From contig NZ_QFZL01000004.1 in NCBI RefSeq assembly GCF_003171655.1, positions 248,001 through 312,000 of the forward strand: a DNA stretch of 64,000 nt. Direction: 5' to 3'. The position numbers were made by a program, and so were the translations under genes. The DNA comes from Stakelama portus. GTDB taxonomy: Bacteria; Pseudomonadota; Alphaproteobacteria; Sphingomonadales; Sphingomonadaceae. Under the pieces are notes generated by a model. It worked only from the letters and a program-made list of their open reading frames with translations. It did not search any database and was not told the DNA's origin. Of the stretch, positions 61,698 through 64,000 are shown one piece after another; position 1 is the stretch's first letter; every line of letters starts with the position of its first letter.

Positions 61698-62267
61698 TCA
61701 GCGCGACAGGCGCAGGGCGATGTCGCTCATGAAGCGGGCATCGTCCCCCGCCGCCAGCCAGGGCGCTTCGGCGGCGATGGCGCCGAGCATGTCTGAAAGA
61801 TCCTCGATCTCGGCCTTGGCGTAGTTGCCGAGGACATAGCCGGTGACGCGGTCCTTGTGCCCGGGATGGCCGATGCCGATCCGCACGCGGCGGAAATCGG
61901 GGCCGATATGCTTGTCGGTCGATCGCAGCCCGTTATGCCCGGCGGTGCCGCCGCCGGTTTTCACCTTTACCTTGAACGGCGCCAGATCGAGTTCGTCATG
62001 GAAGACAGTGACGTCGCCGGGCGCGAGCTTGTAGAAATCGAGCGCCGCGCGCACCGCGCGACCGCTTTCGTTCATGAAAGTCGCCGGCTTGAGCAGCAGC
62101 AGCTTGTCGCTGCCGATGCGGCCTTCCTGCACCCAGCCCTGAAACTGTTTCTTGGCGGGCGAAAATCCATGAACCTCGGCAATCGCGTCGAGCGCCATGA
62201 AGCCGACATTGTGCCGGTGCATCGCATATTGCGGTCCGGGGTTGCCGAGCCCGACCCAGAGCTGCAT
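61698..62267 (-). CDS. pth: Peptidyl-tRNA hydrolase
   Basis: A 189-residue Pth that recycles tRNA from peptidyl-tRNA. The family opening MQLWVGLGNPGPQYAMHRHNVGFMALD contains catalytic His20 with Asn and the substrate residues. KPATFMNESGRAVRAALDFYKL, VFHDELDLAPFKVKVKTGGGTAGHNGLRSTDKHIGPDFRRVRIGIGHPGHKDRVTGYVLGNY are all typical. It follows rplY after 86 bases with a terminator-like hairpin between, and is convergent with the lipoprotein gene at 61059. Confidence 0.96.
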   Translation of the reverse strand: MQLWVGLGNPGPQYAMHRHNVGFMALDAIAEVHGFSPAKKQFQGWVQEGRIGSDKLLLLKPATFMNESGRAVRAALDFYKLAPGDVTVFHDELDLAPFKVKVKTGGGTAGHNGLRSTDKHIGPDFRRVRIGIGHPGHKDRVTGYVLGNYAKAEIEDLSDMLGAIAAEAPWLAAGDDARFMSDIALRLSR

Positions 62268-62296
62268 CGCCAGTTACTCCCAAAGCCCAAAAGCAA

Positions 62297-62328
62297 ATCG
62301 CCCCCGCGGAGCGTTCCGCAGGGGCGAT
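62297..62328 (-). terminator. Terminator-like hairpin between rplY and pth
   Basis: ATCGCCCCCGCGGA (62297-62310) pairs with TCCGCAGGGGCGAT (62315-62328), a 14-bp stem with one mismatch and a GCGT loop. On the minus strand TTTGCTTTTGGG follows, a weak T-rich tail. It probably ends most rplY transcripts, with some read-through into pth. Confidence 0.7.
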
Positions 62329-62353
62329 AGCCATATCAGCAATGCGAAGCGAA

Positions 62354-63001
62354 TTATTCGCCTTCGCCCTCGGCTGCTGCCGCGCCTTCCGCTTCTTCCG
62401 AAACGGACGTGTCGCCTTCGCTCGACTTGAGCGCCGACGGAGCAACGATGGTGGCGATGGTGAAGTCGCGATCGGTGATGACCGATTCGGCGCCCTTGGG
62501 CAGCGTCACATGCGAAATGTGGATCGAATCGCCCACGTCGCGGCCCTTGAGCGAGATTTCGACCTGATCGGGGATGTTCGCGGCATCCACGGCCAGTTCC
62601 AGCTCGTGGCGGACCATGTTCAGCACGCCGCCGCGCTTCAGACCCGGCGAGGCTTCTTCATCGACGAAGACCACCGGAATGTTCACGGTGACCTTGGCAT
62701 GTTCGGAGATGCGCAGGAAATCGACATGGACCGGGCGATCGGAAACGGCGTCGAACGCAACATCCTTGGGCAGGGTGCGGACGGCCTTTTTGCCGATGCC
62801 TTCGACCATGATGACCGAATTCATGAAGTGACCCGTCATCAGCAGCTTCATCAACGCCTTTTCTTCGACGTGGATGCTGACGGGGTCTTCCTTGTTGCCG
62901 TAAATGACGGCGGGTACGCGGCCTTCTCGACGAAGCGCCCGGGAGGCTCCCTTGCCAGCCCGGTCGCGCGTCTCGGCCGACAGCGTAAGCTGATCGCTCA
63001 T
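62354..63001 (-). CDS. rplY: 50S ribosomal protein L25 (long Ctc-type)
   Basis: A 215-residue L25/Ctc protein that binds 5S rRNA. The N-terminal L25 domain is [41 protein letters not shown], followed by a beta-domain with [71 protein letters not shown]. The final 35 residues are acidic and Glu/Ala-rich, a known long-form tail. It heads the rplY-pth run. The promoter at 63086 is close upstream. Confidence 0.95.
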   Translation of the reverse strand: MSDQLTLSAETRDRAGKGASRALRREGRVPAVIYGNKEDPVSIHVEEKALMKLLMTGHFMNSVIMVEGIGKKAVRTLPKDVAFDAVSDRPVHVDFLRISEHAKVTVNIPVVFVDEEASPGLKRGGVLNMVRHELELAVDAANIPDQVEISLKGRDVGDSIHISHVTLPKGAESVITDRDFTIATIVAPSALKSSEGDTSVSEEAEGAAAAEGEGE

Positions 63002-63085
63002 ATGCTAGTCTCCGAATGCGCTAAAATTGCAGTTCATTTCCACCGGACAGGCCTCCAGGGATGACCCTGCCACGGCAAGCGCGCG

Positions 63086-63114
63086 CCTATAGGGCAGCGG
63101 CGGGTAAAGGGCAA
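63086..63114 (-). promoter_or_regulatory. Candidate sigma-70 promoter for rplY
   Basis: On the minus strand TTGCCC (63109-63114) and TATAGG (63086-63091) are spaced by exactly 17 bases, about 85 bases before the rplY ATG. A GGAGAC ribosome site lies just before that ATG. The position between rplY and the TraB-like gene (same strand, 119-base gap) fits a promoter for rplY-pth. Confidence 0.5.
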
Positions 63115-63120
63115 GTCGCG

Positions 63121-64000
63121 TCAATAGGCAACGCGCTGCACCGTGATGCCCTGACGCGCCAGCATTGCCTGCACGCTGTCTTTGCCCGCCAGATGCCCCG
63201 CGCCGACCGCGACGAACACGGTTCCGGGGCGCTGCATCCGCGCGGCGATCCACTGTGCCCAGCGCGCATTGCGGTCGACCAGCAGCGTGCGGGAGAGTTC
63301 GGGCGATTGCGATACATCGGCATTGACCAGCCCGCCCAGCGCGCCCGCATCGCCCTTGCTCCAGGCATCGACGATCCGGCCGAGCATGGTTCCTGCATCG
63401 CCGCGTTCGTTCAGCGTCGCGGCCAGCAGCGCCTGTTGCGCTTCGGGCGACAGGCTGTCGAAATAGCCAAGTTGCTGGCGTGGCGTTTCCAGCCCGGCGA
63501 CCCGTTTCCCTTCGGCCTGCGCGGCGGCGCGGAGCGTTTCCTCAGCGCCCTGTTCGCGGGCATAGCCCAGCCGCGATACTTCCAGCGTCGCCAGCGTCGT
63601 CGCGGCGAGCCAGGGATCCATCGAGTCGAAGCGGTTCGCGGGCATCTTTTCCTCGGCCAGCGTGGTTTCCAGCTGCCTGGCCATGTCCGGCGGGATGCGC
63701 TGGCGCAGCGGCGGCGCCGAAGGATCGGTGCCGAGCTCGCGGACCAGCGCCTGCATCGTCGCGGGATCGGGAATGACGGTTTCGAGGACCAGCGTGTCGC
63801 TCGAATCGAATGCCGTGCGCACCGCTTCGTCGAACCAGGAAAGCCCCGGCTTGAGCACATGGATCGTGCCGAACAGATAGATGGTCGTGTCCGCGTCGCG
63901 CACGACCCACAGCGCCGGATCGGCATCCTGGGTCGATGGCGCGGGCGCGGGGCGGCACGCCGATGCGAGCAGCAGCAGCGCGATCAGGGCGCGGCGGAAA
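63121..64000 (-). CDS. TraB/GumN-family protein, N-terminus partly outside
   Basis: At least 292 residues are in the window; the frame stays open to the right edge, so the first few codons are missing. The start of the visible part is FRRALIALLLLASACRPAPAPS, a lipoprotein signal ending in SAC. Then DADPALWVVRDADTTIYLFGTIHVLKPG carries the GTIHV motif with the metal-type histidine, and late ARMQRPGTVFVAVGAGHLAGKDSVQAML is the GxxH family block (VGAGHLAG). TraB/GumN proteins are putative metal hydrolases or peptidases. It lies upstream of rplY on the same strand, 119 bases apart. Confidence 0.85.
   Translation of the reverse strand, partial: FRRALIALLLLASACRPAPAPSTQDADPALWVVRDADTTIYLFGTIHVLKPGLSWFDEAVRTAFDSSDTLVLETVIPDPATMQALVRELGTDPSAPPLRQRIPPDMARQLETTLAEEKMPANRFDSMDPWLAATTLATLEVSRLGYAREQGAEETLRAAAQAEGKRVAGLETPRQQLGYFDSLSPEAQQALLAATLNERGDAGTMLGRIVDAWSKGDAGALGGLVNADVSQSPELSRTLLVDRNARWAQWIAARMQRPGTVFVAVGAGHLAGKDSVQAMLARQGITVQRVAY

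Overview
The window is a 64 kb piece of a GC-rich alphaproteobacterial chromosome, most likely a sphingomonad (Sphingomonas, Sphingopyxis or a relative). The reasons are: a GcrA cell-cycle regulator; MetH split into two genes next to metF and an ArsR-methyltransferase regulator; a fused malic enzyme-phosphotransacetylase; a petABC cytochrome bc1 operon; the maf/RNase E-G/yacG cluster beside infA; and imperfect inverted repeats of the type common in these genomes. No phage, plasmid, insertion sequence, CRISPR array, rRNA or tRNA gene was seen. The content is mostly core housekeeping, and no gap between genes exceeds about 245 bases.

Layout. 1-8.8 kb: RNA/nucleotide housekeeping (yacG, RNase E/G-like, maf, infA), maeB, lepB, an SDR, a GPH-type transporter, a TonB-like protein and two tiny lipoproteins. 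8.9-15.4 kb: methionine synthesis, with an ArsR-methyltransferase regulator behind a perfect 22-bp palindrome, then metF, metH part 1, a GNAT gene and metH part 2. 15.5-24.6 kb: a lipoprotein, TauE/SafE permease, flavoprotein, ABC-F ATPase, MHS transporter, polysaccharide deacetylase, FemAB-like acyltransferase and recO. 24.6-33.7 kb: leuB, two glycosyltransferases, metZ, apaG, a LysR regulator, GNAT, a class A beta-lactamase-like protein and an ECF sigma factor with a membrane partner. 33.8-45.7 kb: parE, gcrA, an ABC permease, a Ca/Na antiporter behind a structured leader, argD-argF, hslO, queC-queE and small secreted proteins. 45.7-54.2 kb: lipB, two membrane proteins, GNAT-hemF-trmL, petABC and apt. 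54.2-64 kb: MaoC dehydratase, a nucleotide pyrophosphatase-like lipoprotein, a divergent MerR / glutaredoxin-MauE pair around a mer-type operator, narK with a nitrate-sensor-like gene, ychF, pth, rplY and a TraB/GumN protein that leaves the window.

How the genes work together. The 9-15 kb block and metZ supply the methyl and sulfur branches of methionine synthesis, and the ArsR-methyltransferase protein is the obvious candidate sensor of SAM or SAH. argD-argF are adjacent arginine genes, queC-queE make preQ0 for queuosine, and petABC is a complete bc1 complex. The most unusual signals are regulatory: the ArsR-methyltransferase palindrome, the repeat hairpin that covers the metH start codon, the serial hairpins before the antiporter, and the mer-type promoter serving a glutaredoxin-MauE fusion with no mercury genes nearby. 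All functions rest on reading motifs by eye; no database search was possible.
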